A stretch of 64,000 nt of DNA from Burkholderia sp. Bp9142. Its GTDB lineage: Bacteria > Pseudomonadota > Gammaproteobacteria > Burkholderiales > Burkholderiaceae. Below are positions 9,148-17,494 of this stretch, piece by piece. The stretch is from contig NZ_QTPP01000025.1 in the NCBI RefSeq assembly GCF_003853415.1, positions 49,056 through 113,055 of the forward strand. The letters run 5' to 3'. Position 1 is the stretch's first letter. Each line of letters begins with the position of its first letter. The position numbers were made by a program, and so were the translations under genes. The notes under the pieces are model-generated. The model saw nothing but the letters and a program-made list of their open reading frames with translations, did not search any database and was not told the DNA's origin.

Positions 9148-10440
9148 TCAGGCTGTAGTCGTCACGGGCGAGTCGGAGCAGTCCGTCGGCCCCTCGATCC
9201 CGCGCATCATCGCGTGCCAGCGACGCCAGAACGCCCGCATCTGCAACTCGTCGCTGGCGAGCGGTGCGCGCCCCATGCCGCGCGATATATCGGACCAGCC
9301 GATTTCCCGTTGCGACGCGAACGCACGCTGGCACCCCTCCAGCCCCGACACGTCATCGGGCGTACCGAACCCCGCCGGCCCGAGGAACGAAATGAAGTTT
9401 TCGAAGCGCCGCTCCCGCAGTTCATGCGATTCGTTCTTCGGCAGAAGCGCCCACGCGTCGATTTCGATGAAATCGGGCGATACCGGATAGAACGTGCGGA
9501 CGGTCCTCCACAACGAAATCAGGATCAGGTTCGGGTAGATGAATATGTTGCGGCTGTGGTCGGCAATCCAGTGCGCGCGCTCCTTGCCGAATTTTTCGTC
9601 GAGTCCTGCTCGAATGCCTTCGAGTTCCTTTTGGGCATTGCCGGCCAGCGGTGTCGGCAAGAGCGGGCTCTCGATGAGCGCATGCCCGTTGTTCAGTGCA
9701 ATGCCGCGGGTGTTCGACATCGCGCCCGGACCGATCCACTTGTTCGGGTCCATGCCGATGTCCGGCAGGAACTGCCGGAAATAGCGCTGGTGCGTCGACA
9801 TGACGTGATACGCGTCGATGCTGTTTTCCACCAGCAGCTTCCAGTTCGCGCGCATGCTGTACGATTGCGCGCCCGGCACGACTTCGACGTCGTCACCGCC
9901 GTAGTCGAGCATGGCGTCGATGTACTCGCGCGCGTCACCGAGATACGTGCACAAATCGACGATCTCCGGATCGAAGCTGACGAACATCATGCCGCGATAG
10001 CTTTCGAAGCGCGGCACCGATTTCAGCCCCATCTGCGTCTTGTCGAACGCGGCCGTGTACGCGTCTTCGCCGGGAAGACCGACCAGCGAACCTTCGAGAT
10101 TGAACGACCAGGCGTGATAAAAGCACGTGAACACGCGCGCGCTGCCCGACCGTTCCCGACACACCGCATTGCCGCGATGCGGACAGCTGTTGAGAAATGC
10201 CCGGTGCTGACCCGATGCGTCGCACGTCAGCAGAAGCGGCCGCCCGCCGACCTTGCGCGTGATGTAATCGCCGGGCTTGGACAATTCCGATTCATGACCG
10301 GCATACAGCCAGCAGCGATCGAAAATTTCGCTGCGCTCGCGCTCGAGAACAGCGGGGTCGGTAAACGCGCTCCGGTGCACGCGAAACGTTCCGCGCGTAC
10401 GGTCGTCCTCGACCAGCTGCTCGATATTCGGTCGTTGCAT
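9148..10440 (-). CDS. Rieske aromatic-ring-hydroxylating dioxygenase, alpha subunit
   Basis: A 430-residue catalytic subunit. Its Rieske centre is C86-x-H88 ... C106-x2-H109 (exactly 17 residues between). The mononuclear iron site is His212 and His217 with Asp363 (PDD), and Asp209 is the bridging acid to the neighbouring Rieske domain. The frame stays open 101 codons further upstream, but the ATG at 10440 is chosen because GGAGGAAAC precedes it and the extra part overlaps the SDR gene. It inserts both atoms of O2 into an aromatic ring, forming a cis-dihydrodiol, in the benzoate/anthranilate/cumate style. Substrate not predictable from these motifs. Confidence 0.93.
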   Translation of the reverse strand: MQRPNIEQLVEDDRTRGTFRVHRSAFTDPAVLERERSEIFDRCWLYAGHESELSKPGDYITRKVGGRPLLLTCDASGQHRAFLNSCPHRGNAVCRERSGSARVFTCFYHAWSFNLEGSLVGLPGEDAYTAAFDKTQMGLKSVPRFESYRGMMFVSFDPEIVDLCTYLGDAREYIDAMLDYGGDDVEVVPGAQSYSMRANWKLLVENSIDAYHVMSTHQRYFRQFLPDIGMDPNKWIGPGAMSNTRGIALNNGHALIESPLLPTPLAGNAQKELEGIRAGLDEKFGKERAHWIADHSRNIFIYPNLILISLWRTVRTFYPVSPDFIEIDAWALLPKNESHELRERRFENFISFLGPAGFGTPDDVSGLEGCQRAFASQREIGWSDISRGMGRAPLASDELQMRAFWRRWHAMMRGIEGPTDCSDSPVTTTA

Positions 10441-10484
10441 GTGTTTCCTCCAATAGAATTTGGCTTGTCGTCGCGGCGCCGCTC

Positions 10485-11360
10485 TCAGAGCATCGCCATG
10501 CCACCGCTCACGCCAATGTGCTGGCCGGTGACAAACGACGCTTCGTGCGACGCGAAGAACGCGACCGCGGCCGCGACCTCGGTCGGATGCGCGGGACGCC
10601 CGATGCCCACGGCCGAACTGCTGACCATCTTGACGAGTTCGTCCAGGACGTCGGGCGGTGTCCAGGTCGGATCGCGAAAGCCTGCGGGCTGCGGGTCCGG
10701 ATCGCCGTCGGCACTCGAATCGACGGCACCTGGCGACACGCAATTGACCGTGATGCCGTCACGCAGCGTTTCGCCTGCAAGCGTCGCCGTCAGACCAACC
10801 ATCGACCCCTTGCCGACACCGGCGAGCACCGTGTGAAACGGCAGCCCGGTTCTCCATGCTTCACCGCCGATATTCACGATGCGGCCGTAGCGGCGCTCGA
10901 GCATGTACGGCAGCACGGCCTTGCACGTGCGCAACGTGTTCCACACGTTCCACTTGACGGCGTCCTCCAGCAACGCGTCCGGAAAGTCGATCAGCCGCAT
11001 CCGGATCAGCGCAGCGGCGTTATTGACGAGCGCGTCGATCCGACCGAAACGTTCGTAGACCTCTTCGGCGATGCGCTCTGCGACGCCCGGCTCACTCAGA
11101 TCGCCGGCATACGGCAACACCATCGAGCCGGTCTGATCGGACAATTGCGCCGCGGTGCGAGCGGCCCGTTCGTCCTGAATATCGGCGATGACGACATTTG
11201 CCCCCTCTTCGGCGAGGCGGCGTGCGATCACGCGGCCCAGCCCCTGTGCGCCGCCCGTGACGATCGCTACCTGATGTTCGAATCGGCGGCTTTGAGTGGG
11301 GATTTCGTACTCGGCAGTCGCCGCGGGTACCGGGGCAGCCGTATTCGGAACTTCGTTCAT
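10485..11360 (-). CDS. SDR-family protein with altered catalytic triad
   Basis: A 291-residue short-chain dehydrogenase/reductase with an NAD-binding TGGAQGLG motif (residues 35-42) and NNAA. In this operon it would be expected to oxidise the cis-dihydrodiol to a catechol. However, the active-site stretch reads NIGGEAW ... LAGVGKG: the Ser usually found after NI is Gly, and the Tyr of YxxxK is Ala, while the Lys is kept. It therefore belongs to an atypical SDR subgroup or uses other residues (a nearby His in PFHTVL is a candidate). A 24-residue N-terminal extension precedes the Rossmann fold. It lies 44 bases upstream of the oxygenase alpha gene. Confidence 0.85.
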   Translation of the reverse strand: MNEVPNTAAPVPAATAEYEIPTQSRRFEHQVAIVTGGAQGLGRVIARRLAEEGANVVIADIQDERAARTAAQLSDQTGSMVLPYAGDLSEPGVAERIAEEVYERFGRIDALVNNAAALIRMRLIDFPDALLEDAVKWNVWNTLRTCKAVLPYMLERRYGRIVNIGGEAWRTGLPFHTVLAGVGKGSMVGLTATLAGETLRDGITVNCVSPGAVDSSADGDPDPQPAGFRDPTWTPPDVLDELVKMVSSSAVGIGRPAHPTEVAAAVAFFASHEASFVTGQHIGVSGGMAML

Positions 11361-11452
11361 ATGTCTCCTCGCTAGGTCGTGTTCCGCGTCGGCGGTCCTA
11401 CGTTCGGTGTCTCGGACAACTCAAGTACGGCAGGTGAATCGCCCGTACCCTT

Positions 11453-11689
11453 TCATGCGGCTCTCATCGCGGGGCGCTCCCGGGCCGGCGGGAAAATCCG
11501 CCATGCACCGTCACGGTGGCGAAAGAAAAACAGCGCAACGGGACCTTCCGCCTTGAGCGTTTCGACGCGCACATAGCATTCACGGTCGGATCGCCTGTTT
11601 CTGAATGCCGTGATGCGGATGCCGCTGGCAGGATCCGGAGCGAGCCAGTCCTCGACCATCGCGCGCAACGAATGATTCCAGCTGGACAT
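11453..11689 (-). CDS. Small uncharacterised protein
   Basis: A 78-residue protein that I do not recognise. The start at 11689 is supported by AAGGAGAAG just upstream; the frame is open 15 codons further. The sequence has an N-terminal helix (MSSWNHSLRAMVEDWL) followed by alternating beta-like segments (IRITAF, CYVRVETL, VALFFFRHRDG). It is encoded between a SnoaL-like gene and the SDR gene with the same orientation and short gaps, so it is probably co-transcribed and coding. It may be a small accessory subunit of the oxygenase pathway. No function is assigned. Confidence 0.55.
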   Translation of the reverse strand: MSSWNHSLRAMVEDWLAPDPASGIRITAFRNRRSDRECYVRVETLKAEGPVALFFFRHRDGAWRIFPPARERPAMRAA

Positions 11690-11740
11690 GATCTTCTCCT
11701 TCATCGCGTCGAACGCGACAGTCCTGCCTGCCACCGACCG

Positions 11741-12190
11741 CTAGCGCTGAATCCACGGATAGCGCTCGGTATCCCGCCCGGCATAATCGGGATCGAGATA
11801 GACGAAGCAGCGGTGAATCAGTCCGTCACGGATCTCGAACACATCGCACCAGTGGCCCGCACCCCAGGCAGGCGAGTCGGCCTGCCACGCCCCATCGCGA
11901 TGAATGCCGTGGCTCGTGCCTTCGCAAACGACCACGTCGCCGCCGGAAAACACCCAGCTGACAGCGTCGAGGTGATGATTGACCGACTGGAGCAGCGCCG
12001 TGACGTCCATCAACATCCGTCCGATCTCGGCCTTGCCTCGCGCTGTGCCCCACTTCGGGAAATGAACGATCGCGTCGTCTGCGAACAGGTCGATGATCGA
12101 CCCGCCCGATTCCGTGATTCCGCCGCTGTCGACTGCCCGCAAATAGCTCAATGCGACTGCCTTGCGGGCCTCGTCCACCATTGCTTTCAT
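11741..12190 (-). CDS. SnoaL/NTF2-like protein
   Basis: A 149-residue protein with the SnoaL-like cone fold pattern: a first helix with RKAVALSYLRAVDSGG, then LFADDAIVHFPKWG, helix GKAEIGRMLMDV, and beta strands carrying DVVVCEGTSHG and GAGHWCDVFEIRDGLIHRCFVYLDP. Proteins of this type are isomerases, lyases, hydrolases or dimerising accessory units acting on small ring compounds. Its start codon overlaps the end of the DoxX gene upstream by four bases (ATGA), so the two are translationally coupled. A role in processing a pathway intermediate is likely but not specified. Confidence 0.75.
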   Translation of the reverse strand: MKAMVDEARKAVALSYLRAVDSGGITESGGSIIDLFADDAIVHFPKWGTARGKAEIGRMLMDVTALLQSVNHHLDAVSWVFSGGDVVVCEGTSHGIHRDGAWQADSPAWGAGHWCDVFEIRDGLIHRCFVYLDPDYAGRDTERYPWIQR

Positions 12191-12603
12191 TTGGTCACCT
12201 CGCTCGAATCAGTGAATGGGAGGCTGGCCGACCGGGCCGGCCCACCGGTATGACGACGTCGTTCCGCGATGGAGATCCAGCCGCAGGCGATCGCAAGCAC
12301 GATCGCCGGCGTCGGGTTGCCGCCTATCACGAATACATGCGTGCAGATGGCGACAAGCATCATGCTCAACAGCAGCAGCGCGCCGGGCCTTCTGGTCGAT
12401 GCATTCAACAGCAATGCGCAGCCGGTAATCTCCAGCCCGCCGGTCAGGTACCTGAACCATTGGCCGATGCCGATACGTGCGAACAGCTCGACCATCCAGG
12501 GCATGCCCGCGAGCATCGCGGAGCCGGCCGCAAGAAAGATCCCGACGACGAGCAGTCGGACAACGCCGCCGACTCTGTCCGACATGGACATTGAGGATTT
12601 CAT
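12187..12603 (-). CDS. DoxX-family membrane protein
   Basis: A 138-residue integral membrane protein with four predicted helices and the DoxX signature GIGQWFRYLTGGLEITGCALLL. DoxX proteins are found beside oxidoreductases and stress genes; their activity is poorly defined. It is clearly related to the DoxX protein encoded at 17073-17465 (shared GIGQWFR, VFVIGG and PAPAI-like segments), so the window holds two paralogues. It is coupled by an ATGA overlap to the SnoaL-like gene. It is probably the first gene of the leftward oxygenase operon, because the synthetase gene ends 180 bases upstream. Confidence 0.8.
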   Translation of the reverse strand: MKSSMSMSDRVGGVVRLLVVGIFLAAGSAMLAGMPWMVELFARIGIGQWFRYLTGGLEITGCALLLNASTRRPGALLLLSMMLVAICTHVFVIGGNPTPAIVLAIACGWISIAERRRHTGGPARSASLPFTDSSEVTK

Positions 12604-12783
12604 CGCGTCCCTCCTGTCATGGTTCCAGCAAGCCGCGGCTCATGTCCCTAGCGTAGTACGCCCCCTTTCCTTCGATTAGTGGGGGCGTCCGGATTTCAGT
12701 CGTCCATGCAGTGGAGGCATCACACGACATGACCCGGGCGAGGGCGGCCGAATGGTTGGACGAACCGCCGATGGCTTCAGGCG

Positions 12784-14406
12784 TCACGCCGATATGCCGG
12801 CATAGCGGCGGCGCAGGGAGAGTTTGTCGACCTTCCCGGTTCCGTTCAGCGGCAGCTCGTCGAGGAACACGACATCGTCCGGCAACCACCAGCGCGCAAC
12901 GCGAGGAGAAAGGAAAGCGAGCAAACCATCGCGATCCAGTGGCTGCCCCGGTTTGCGCACCACGAACATCATCGGTCGCTCGTCCCACTTCGGATGGCTG
13001 ACGCCGATCACCGAAGCGAGCGCAACCGAAGGGTGTTCCATCGCTGCATGTTCGAGGTCGATGGAACTGATCCATTCGCCACCGCTTTTGATCACGTCCT
13101 TGACCCGGTCCGTGATCTGCACCATCCCGTCCGGGTCGATCTTCGCCACGTCTCCGGTCGGGAACCAGCCGTCGCGCAACGGCGACGTCTCGCTCTTGAA
13201 ATAGCTCGACAACACCCAGAGGCCGCGAACATGCAGCTCGCCGACCGAAACGCCATCGCGCGGCAAGGTTTGTCCGGACCCGTCGACGATCCTCACTTCC
13301 ACACCGAACAACGACCTTCCCGGCCGCGAACGAAGCGCGTGTTTCTCCGCCGAACAGAGATCGGCCTGCGAAGGAAGCAGGCCGCTCATCGTGGCGACGG
13401 CGGTTGTCTCGGTCATCCCCCAGCCGCACCGCACCTCGACGCCGAAATGCTCGACGTACCGCGCGATCAGCGATGGCGCCATCGCGGCCCCGCCGACGAC
13501 GGCGCGGCGAAACGTCGAGAAGCGCTTGCACTCGGCTTCCATATACTGAGCAAGTCCGTGCCAGATCGTCGGTACGCCGGCGCTGACGGTCACGCCTTCG
13601 GATTCCATCAGTTCATACAGGCTGGCGCCGTCGAGATTCGGGCCCGGGAGAACGAGCTTGCTGCCGTTGATCGGCGCGGCGTAAGGAATGCACCACGCGT
13701 TGATATGGAACATCGGCACGGCCGGCAGCACGACGTCTTGAGCGGACAAGTCCATCGAGCCGGGAAGGCCCAGAACCAGGCTGTTGAGAACGATCTTGCG
13801 GTGCGAGTACAGCACGCCTTTCGGGTTGCCTGTCGTTCCCGACGTGTAGCAGAGCGCCGCCGGCTTGCGTTCGTCGAAGTCGGGCCATTCAAAATCGCCA
13901 GCTTCCGCTGCGAGCAACGACTCATAGCAGAACACACGATCGACCCGCTGCAGATCGGGCATCCAGCGAGGCTCGCAAAGGCAAATCCACGCCTCCACTC
14001 GAGGGCAACGCTCGGCCAATTGCTCGACTTGTCCGGCAAAGGTGACGTCGAACAGCACGGCACGATCATTCGCGTGATTGATGATGTACGCGAGCTGCTC
14101 GATCTGCAGCCTCGGATTGCAGGTGTGCATGACCATGCCGCTACCTGACACCGCGAAATACGCCTCGAGATGCCGATGGTTGTTCCATGCGATGCTTCCG
14201 ACAACGTCCCCCTCGCCGAGCCCCAACCGGGCCAGTGCGTTGGCGAGGCGTCGCGCACGCGGGGCTGCATCGGCATATGTATAGCGAAACAGCGAGCCAT
14301 TGGTTTCGCGTGACGCGATGCAAACGTCGCCGTACTGCAGCTCCGCATGATTCAGGATCGATGAAATAAGCAGCGGCCGGTCCATGATCGACTCTGTAGC
14401 CTGCAT
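12784..14406 (-). CDS. Acyl-CoA synthetase (AMP-forming)
   Basis: A 540-residue ANL-superfamily ligase. Visible core motifs are YTSGTTGNPKG (P-loop), GWGMTET, TGDVAKIDPDGM and the C-terminal lysine in NGTGKVDK. It activates a carboxylic acid with ATP and joins it to CoA. It resembles the medium/long-chain fatty acid and steroid-acid ligases. A strong GAGGAGA site supports the start at 14406. Placed next to a dienoyl-CoA reductase-like SDR and within reach of a thiolase, it suggests that the growth substrate carries an acid side chain handled as a CoA ester, but the exact acid is unknown. Confidence 0.88.
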   Translation of the reverse strand: MQATESIMDRPLLISSILNHAELQYGDVCIASRETNGSLFRYTYADAAPRARRLANALARLGLGEGDVVGSIAWNNHRHLEAYFAVSGSGMVMHTCNPRLQIEQLAYIINHANDRAVLFDVTFAGQVEQLAERCPRVEAWICLCEPRWMPDLQRVDRVFCYESLLAAEAGDFEWPDFDERKPAALCYTSGTTGNPKGVLYSHRKIVLNSLVLGLPGSMDLSAQDVVLPAVPMFHINAWCIPYAAPINGSKLVLPGPNLDGASLYELMESEGVTVSAGVPTIWHGLAQYMEAECKRFSTFRRAVVGGAAMAPSLIARYVEHFGVEVRCGWGMTETTAVATMSGLLPSQADLCSAEKHALRSRPGRSLFGVEVRIVDGSGQTLPRDGVSVGELHVRGLWVLSSYFKSETSPLRDGWFPTGDVAKIDPDGMVQITDRVKDVIKSGGEWISSIDLEHAAMEHPSVALASVIGVSHPKWDERPMMFVVRKPGQPLDRDGLLAFLSPRVARWWLPDDVVFLDELPLNGTGKVDKLSLRRRYAGISA

Positions 14407-14460
14407 TGATAGTCTCCTCGCGTATCGTCTCGTACGCCTTGGCGGCGTATCCGATGGAAA

Positions 14461-15279
14461 TCAGATGCTCGCCTGCATCGCCCGCAGCCCTGCCGCTTCG
14501 AGCATCGGTTTGACGCTGTCCAGCGCTCCGCCGCCATCGCACGGGATCACTGCTCCCGAGATGTAACTCGCGAACGGTGATGCGAGAAAAAGTGCCAGGT
14601 TGGCGATATCGTCTGCCTCGCCGAGGCGTTTGAGCGGCACGTTGTCGGCGCATTGCGCGGCATCCTGATCGCCGTCGGCGAGCAGCCTCTTGAATCCCTC
14701 GGTGTCGGCGATCGGGCCGGGCGAAATCGCGTTGACGCGCAGATTGAACTGCCCCCACTCCAGCGCCAGAACACGCGTCAGCTGGTCGATACCGGCCTTG
14801 GCGGCACATGCGTGCGCCTGATAGCGCATCGGGATCGAAGACTGCGGCGCCGTGACATTGATCACGACGCCGCCCGGTTTGCGCATGTGCGCAAATGCTT
14901 GCCGCAACACGTGGAACGTACCGACGAGATCGATATCGATCACCGCCTTGAACCCGTTCGACGACATGCCTTTCGCTTCGCAGAGGAAGTTGCCTGCCGC
15001 GCCCGAGACCAGCACGTCGATATCGCCGAAGACGGCGACCGATGCGGCGAGCCCCTGGCCCACCGCATCGAAATCGCGCACGTCGGCACACACGCCATTG
15101 ACTTGTCCGCCGTACTCGGCAAGTGCTTCGCACGCGGCATGCACGTTGTCGCGCTTGCGGCTGACCACCGTCACCCTGGCGTGTTGTCGTGCAAATGCCT
15201 TGGCGATACCCAGGTTGATACCAGTCGTCCCGCCAAACACAACCACATGCCGATCCGCAAATTCCAGGTTGATTTGCAT
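14461..15279 (-). CDS. 2,4-dienoyl-CoA reductase-like SDR (DECR2 type)
   Basis: A 272-residue SDR with the cofactor motif GGTTGINLG. Instead of YxxxK it has YQAHACAAKAGIDQLTR followed by LALEWG and RVNAISPGPI. This pattern matches the peroxisomal 2,4-dienoyl-CoA reductase branch (compare VHAGSAKA), so the absent Tyr is normal for the subfamily. Such enzymes use NADPH to reduce conjugated dienoyl-CoA esters. The start ATG at 15279 is chosen; the frame is open 79 codons further but with no domain there. The pairing with the CoA ligase downstream supports CoA-ester degradation of an unsaturated or alicyclic acid. Confidence 0.85.
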   Translation of the reverse strand: MQINLEFADRHVVVFGGTTGINLGIAKAFARQHARVTVVSRKRDNVHAACEALAEYGGQVNGVCADVRDFDAVGQGLAASVAVFGDIDVLVSGAAGNFLCEAKGMSSNGFKAVIDIDLVGTFHVLRQAFAHMRKPGGVVINVTAPQSSIPMRYQAHACAAKAGIDQLTRVLALEWGQFNLRVNAISPGPIADTEGFKRLLADGDQDAAQCADNVPLKRLGEADDIANLALFLASPFASYISGAVIPCDGGGALDSVKPMLEAAGLRAMQASI

Positions 15280-15571
15280 ACGCCCGTCTACGCCCCAGAG
15301 ATAAAAGAACTCGATGGAGGCGAGTATGCAGAACCGATGATTCGACGAATAGCCGGCACGATCGGATTTCAGTCGTCCAGCGACGACAGCAATCCGATCG
15401 GCGAGCCGAACGCCAAGCGGTGTCGAAACCTGCGTTCGTTTCTTTCGCCAGTGGACGAGTGAAATCCAAATACAGCCACTACCGCCGCGGACCCTCGCTG
15501 GACATAATCCAGGCAATGGCGAGCGACCTGCGCGCTAGGAAATTCATGTCGTTCAACTACGGGAAGACATC

Positions 15572-16270
15572 ATGCAACTCTTTACTCTGCAGGACACGGC
15601 GTTCGTCCTGATCGACCATCAAGTCGGCATCTTCGACTGGATCAAATCCATCGACCGCACTCAACTGAAGCGAAATGCCCTGCTCCTGGCGAAGCTGGCG
15701 GCACGCGCGGAAATCCCCGTCGTGCTGACGACGAGCCAGGAAACCAATGTGCAGGGCCCGCTGATCAAGGGAATCCGCAAGGCACTGCCGCAGGCCTACG
15801 CCGACCGCATCCTGCGCGTGGGCATCGTGAACGCCTGGGACGTCAAGGCTTTCGCCGACGCTGTTCGTGCTACCGGCAAGCGCAACCTGGTCATGGCGGG
15901 CGTCACGACCGACGTCTGCGTGATCGCGCCGGCCATCAGCGCCGTCGAGGAAGGCTTCAACGTGCAGGTCGTCACCGACGCCAGCGGCTCGGCAACCAAG
16001 ATCGGCGACGAGATTGCGTGGCAACGACTCGAGCGTGCAGGCGTCCGATTGACGTCCACTGCGGGGATCACCGCCGAACTGGTCTACAACTGGGACACGG
16101 ATCTGGGCGACTACGCGCTCAGCCTCATTCCCGGCGTGCTCGATGCGTCGGTCAAAACCCGCATCACACTGCGCATCCTGTGGCGCCTGTTGACCGGCCA
16201 GGGTCTGCCGCGCGTGGATTCGCAGCGGGCGAGCAAAGCCGGCAAGTTCGGTGCGGCGCTCACGAAATGA
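15572..16270 (+). CDS. Isochorismatase-family cysteine hydrolase
   Basis: A 232-residue hydrolase with the isochorismatase/nicotinamidase fold, closest in style to YcaC-like proteins. The catalytic Asp is in VLIDHQVG (residue 15), the Lys lies in the central helix region and the nucleophile Cys in AGVTTDVCV. Members of the family act on amides, imides or vinyl ethers; the YcaC branch has no known substrate. The gene is monocistronic: it faces away from the SDR gene and is followed by an 11-bp stem hairpin. The C-terminal 40 residues extend beyond the core domain. Confidence 0.85.
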   Translation: MQLFTLQDTAFVLIDHQVGIFDWIKSIDRTQLKRNALLLAKLAARAEIPVVLTTSQETNVQGPLIKGIRKALPQAYADRILRVGIVNAWDVKAFADAVRATGKRNLVMAGVTTDVCVIAPAISAVEEGFNVQVVTDASGSATKIGDEIAWQRLERAGVRLTSTAGITAELVYNWDTDLGDYALSLIPGVLDASVKTRITLRILWRLLTGQGLPRVDSQRASKAGKFGAALTK

Positions 16271-16308
16271 CCGCTGCGCGGGAAAGCGGCGCCTGCGGCG
16301 CGCGACAA

Positions 16309-16345
16309 CCGGCGGCGTGCCACGCAAGTCGCGACACGCCGCCGG
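16309..16345 (+). terminator. Hairpin after isochorismatase gene
   Basis: A perfect 11-bp stem (CCGGCGGCGTG paired with CACGCCGCCGG) around a 15-base loop, 39 bases after the stop codon. No T-run follows, so it is a weak intrinsic or a Rho-assisted terminator. Confidence 0.5.
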
Positions 16346-16452
16346 CAATGTCACTTGCGATATGCCGTTGACGCTGCGCTTGATGATTGCCGGCCGAAGT
16401 GCCGGCAGTTGAATTGCGATACTCGGTAACAGTTTTATACCTCGGCCAAGCC

Positions 16453-17061
16453 ATGACACTTCTTCATATCGATGCAAGCATCCTGCATGAACAATCCGTG
16501 AGCCGCCAGCTCACGGCAGCCATCGTCAAGCGGTTGACCGGCGAGTCGCCGAAAACCGAAGTAATCCGAATCGATCTCGCGGCTGAACCGCTCGGACATT
16601 TGTCCGCGGAAGAATTTCTCGCCTTTCGCGGCATCACGCCGCAAAGCGAGGAGGCGAAACAGGCCGCCGCTCGCAACGCAAAGACCCTGAACGACTTCCT
16701 CGCCGCCGACGTGATCGTCATCGGTGCGCCCATGTACAACTTTTCCCTGCCTTCGCAACTCAAGGCATGGCTCGACCGGATCGCGGTGCCCGGCGCAACG
16801 TTCCGCTATACCGCAAACGGTATTGAAGGGCTGGCGAACGGCAAGCGGGTCATCATCGCGTCCAGCCGCGGCGGCCAGTACACCGAAGCGACGCCGGCCG
16901 CGTTTCTCGATCACCAGGAAACCTACCTTCGGGACTTCTTCGGGTTCCTTGGCGTCGCCGATGTGACGTTCGTTCGCGCCGAAGGCCTGGCGATCAGCGA
17001 GGAAAGCCGCACCGCAGCCATCGATGCTGCCAAGGCCGATATCGAAAACCTCGCTGTCTGA
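16453..17061 (+). CDS. azoR: FMN-dependent NADH azoreductase
   Basis: A 202-residue flavodoxin-fold quinone/azo reductase. The N terminus LLHIDASILHEQSVSRQL forms the FMN phosphate loop, and APMYNFSLPSQLKAWLDRI and ASSRGGQY are the other flavin- and dimer-contact segments. It reduces quinones and azo dyes by two-electron transfer from NADH. The ATG at 16453 is used; the frame is open 22 codons upstream. It heads a rightward group with DoxX, pirin and a two-component system. This pairing with quinone and redox-stress genes is common in Burkholderia and suggests a response to electrophiles or quinones. Confidence 0.92.
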   Translation: MTLLHIDASILHEQSVSRQLTAAIVKRLTGESPKTEVIRIDLAAEPLGHLSAEEFLAFRGITPQSEEAKQAAARNAKTLNDFLAADVIVIGAPMYNFSLPSQLKAWLDRIAVPGATFRYTANGIEGLANGKRVIIASSRGGQYTEATPAAFLDHQETYLRDFFGFLGVADVTFVRAEGLAISEESRTAAIDAAKADIENLAV

Positions 17062-17072
17062 GAGTCGAAGCC

Positions 17073-17465
17073 ATGAACGTTCATCAAGCCAGGCGCGCTT
17101 CGTCGCCACGTCGAACAACCCGATTCGTATCCTGGAGCCTGCGGATTCTCGCGGCCAGCGCATTTCTCGCGGCCGGCGGCGCCAAACTCGCGGGCGTCCC
17201 GATGATGGTCGCGATCTTCGACCATATCGGCATCGGCCAGTGGTTTCGGTTCGTCACGGGCGTAACCGAAATCGTCGGCGGCGTCGCCATCCTGATTCCT
17301 GTGTCCGCGCTCTTCGGCGCGCTGCTGCTGTCCACCACCATGGCCGTCGCGGTTCTTGTTCATCTGTTCGTCATCGGCGGAAGCCCGGCCCCGGCCATCG
17401 CGCTGTTGCTGGTCACCGCGACCGTCGCGTGGCTGCATCGTCCCGGCGTGACCGCCGGCCGATAG
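17073..17465 (+). CDS. DoxX-family membrane protein
   Basis: A 130-residue membrane protein with four predicted helices. It carries the same GIGQWFRFVTGVTEIVGG and LFVIGGSPAPAIALLL segments as the protein at 12187-12603, with a longer basic N terminus (residues 1-18). It follows azoR by 11 bases and precedes the pirin gene by 29, so the three form one operon. DoxX proteins have been linked to redox-stress membrane complexes; here the function is inferred from the azoreductase and pirin neighbours only. Confidence 0.82.
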   Translation: MNVHQARRASSPRRTTRFVSWSLRILAASAFLAAGGAKLAGVPMMVAIFDHIGIGQWFRFVTGVTEIVGGVAILIPVSALFGALLLSTTMAVAVLVHLFVIGGSPAPAIALLLVTATVAWLHRPGVTAGR

Positions 17466-17494
17466 ATCCAGTCCGACTACCCGGAGTGAAAGCG

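Noticed and set aside
8557..10836. Plus-strand open frame of 759 codons opposite the dioxygenase genes
   Set aside because: It mirrors the oxygenase beta and alpha genes and the end of the SDR gene, has Arg/His-rich composition typical of antisense frames in GC-rich DNA, and shows no domain.
14461..15279. Second SDR as another catalytically dead SDR
   Set aside because: The absence of YxxxK is normal for the 2,4-dienoyl-CoA reductase branch, whose HAxxAKA pattern it matches.
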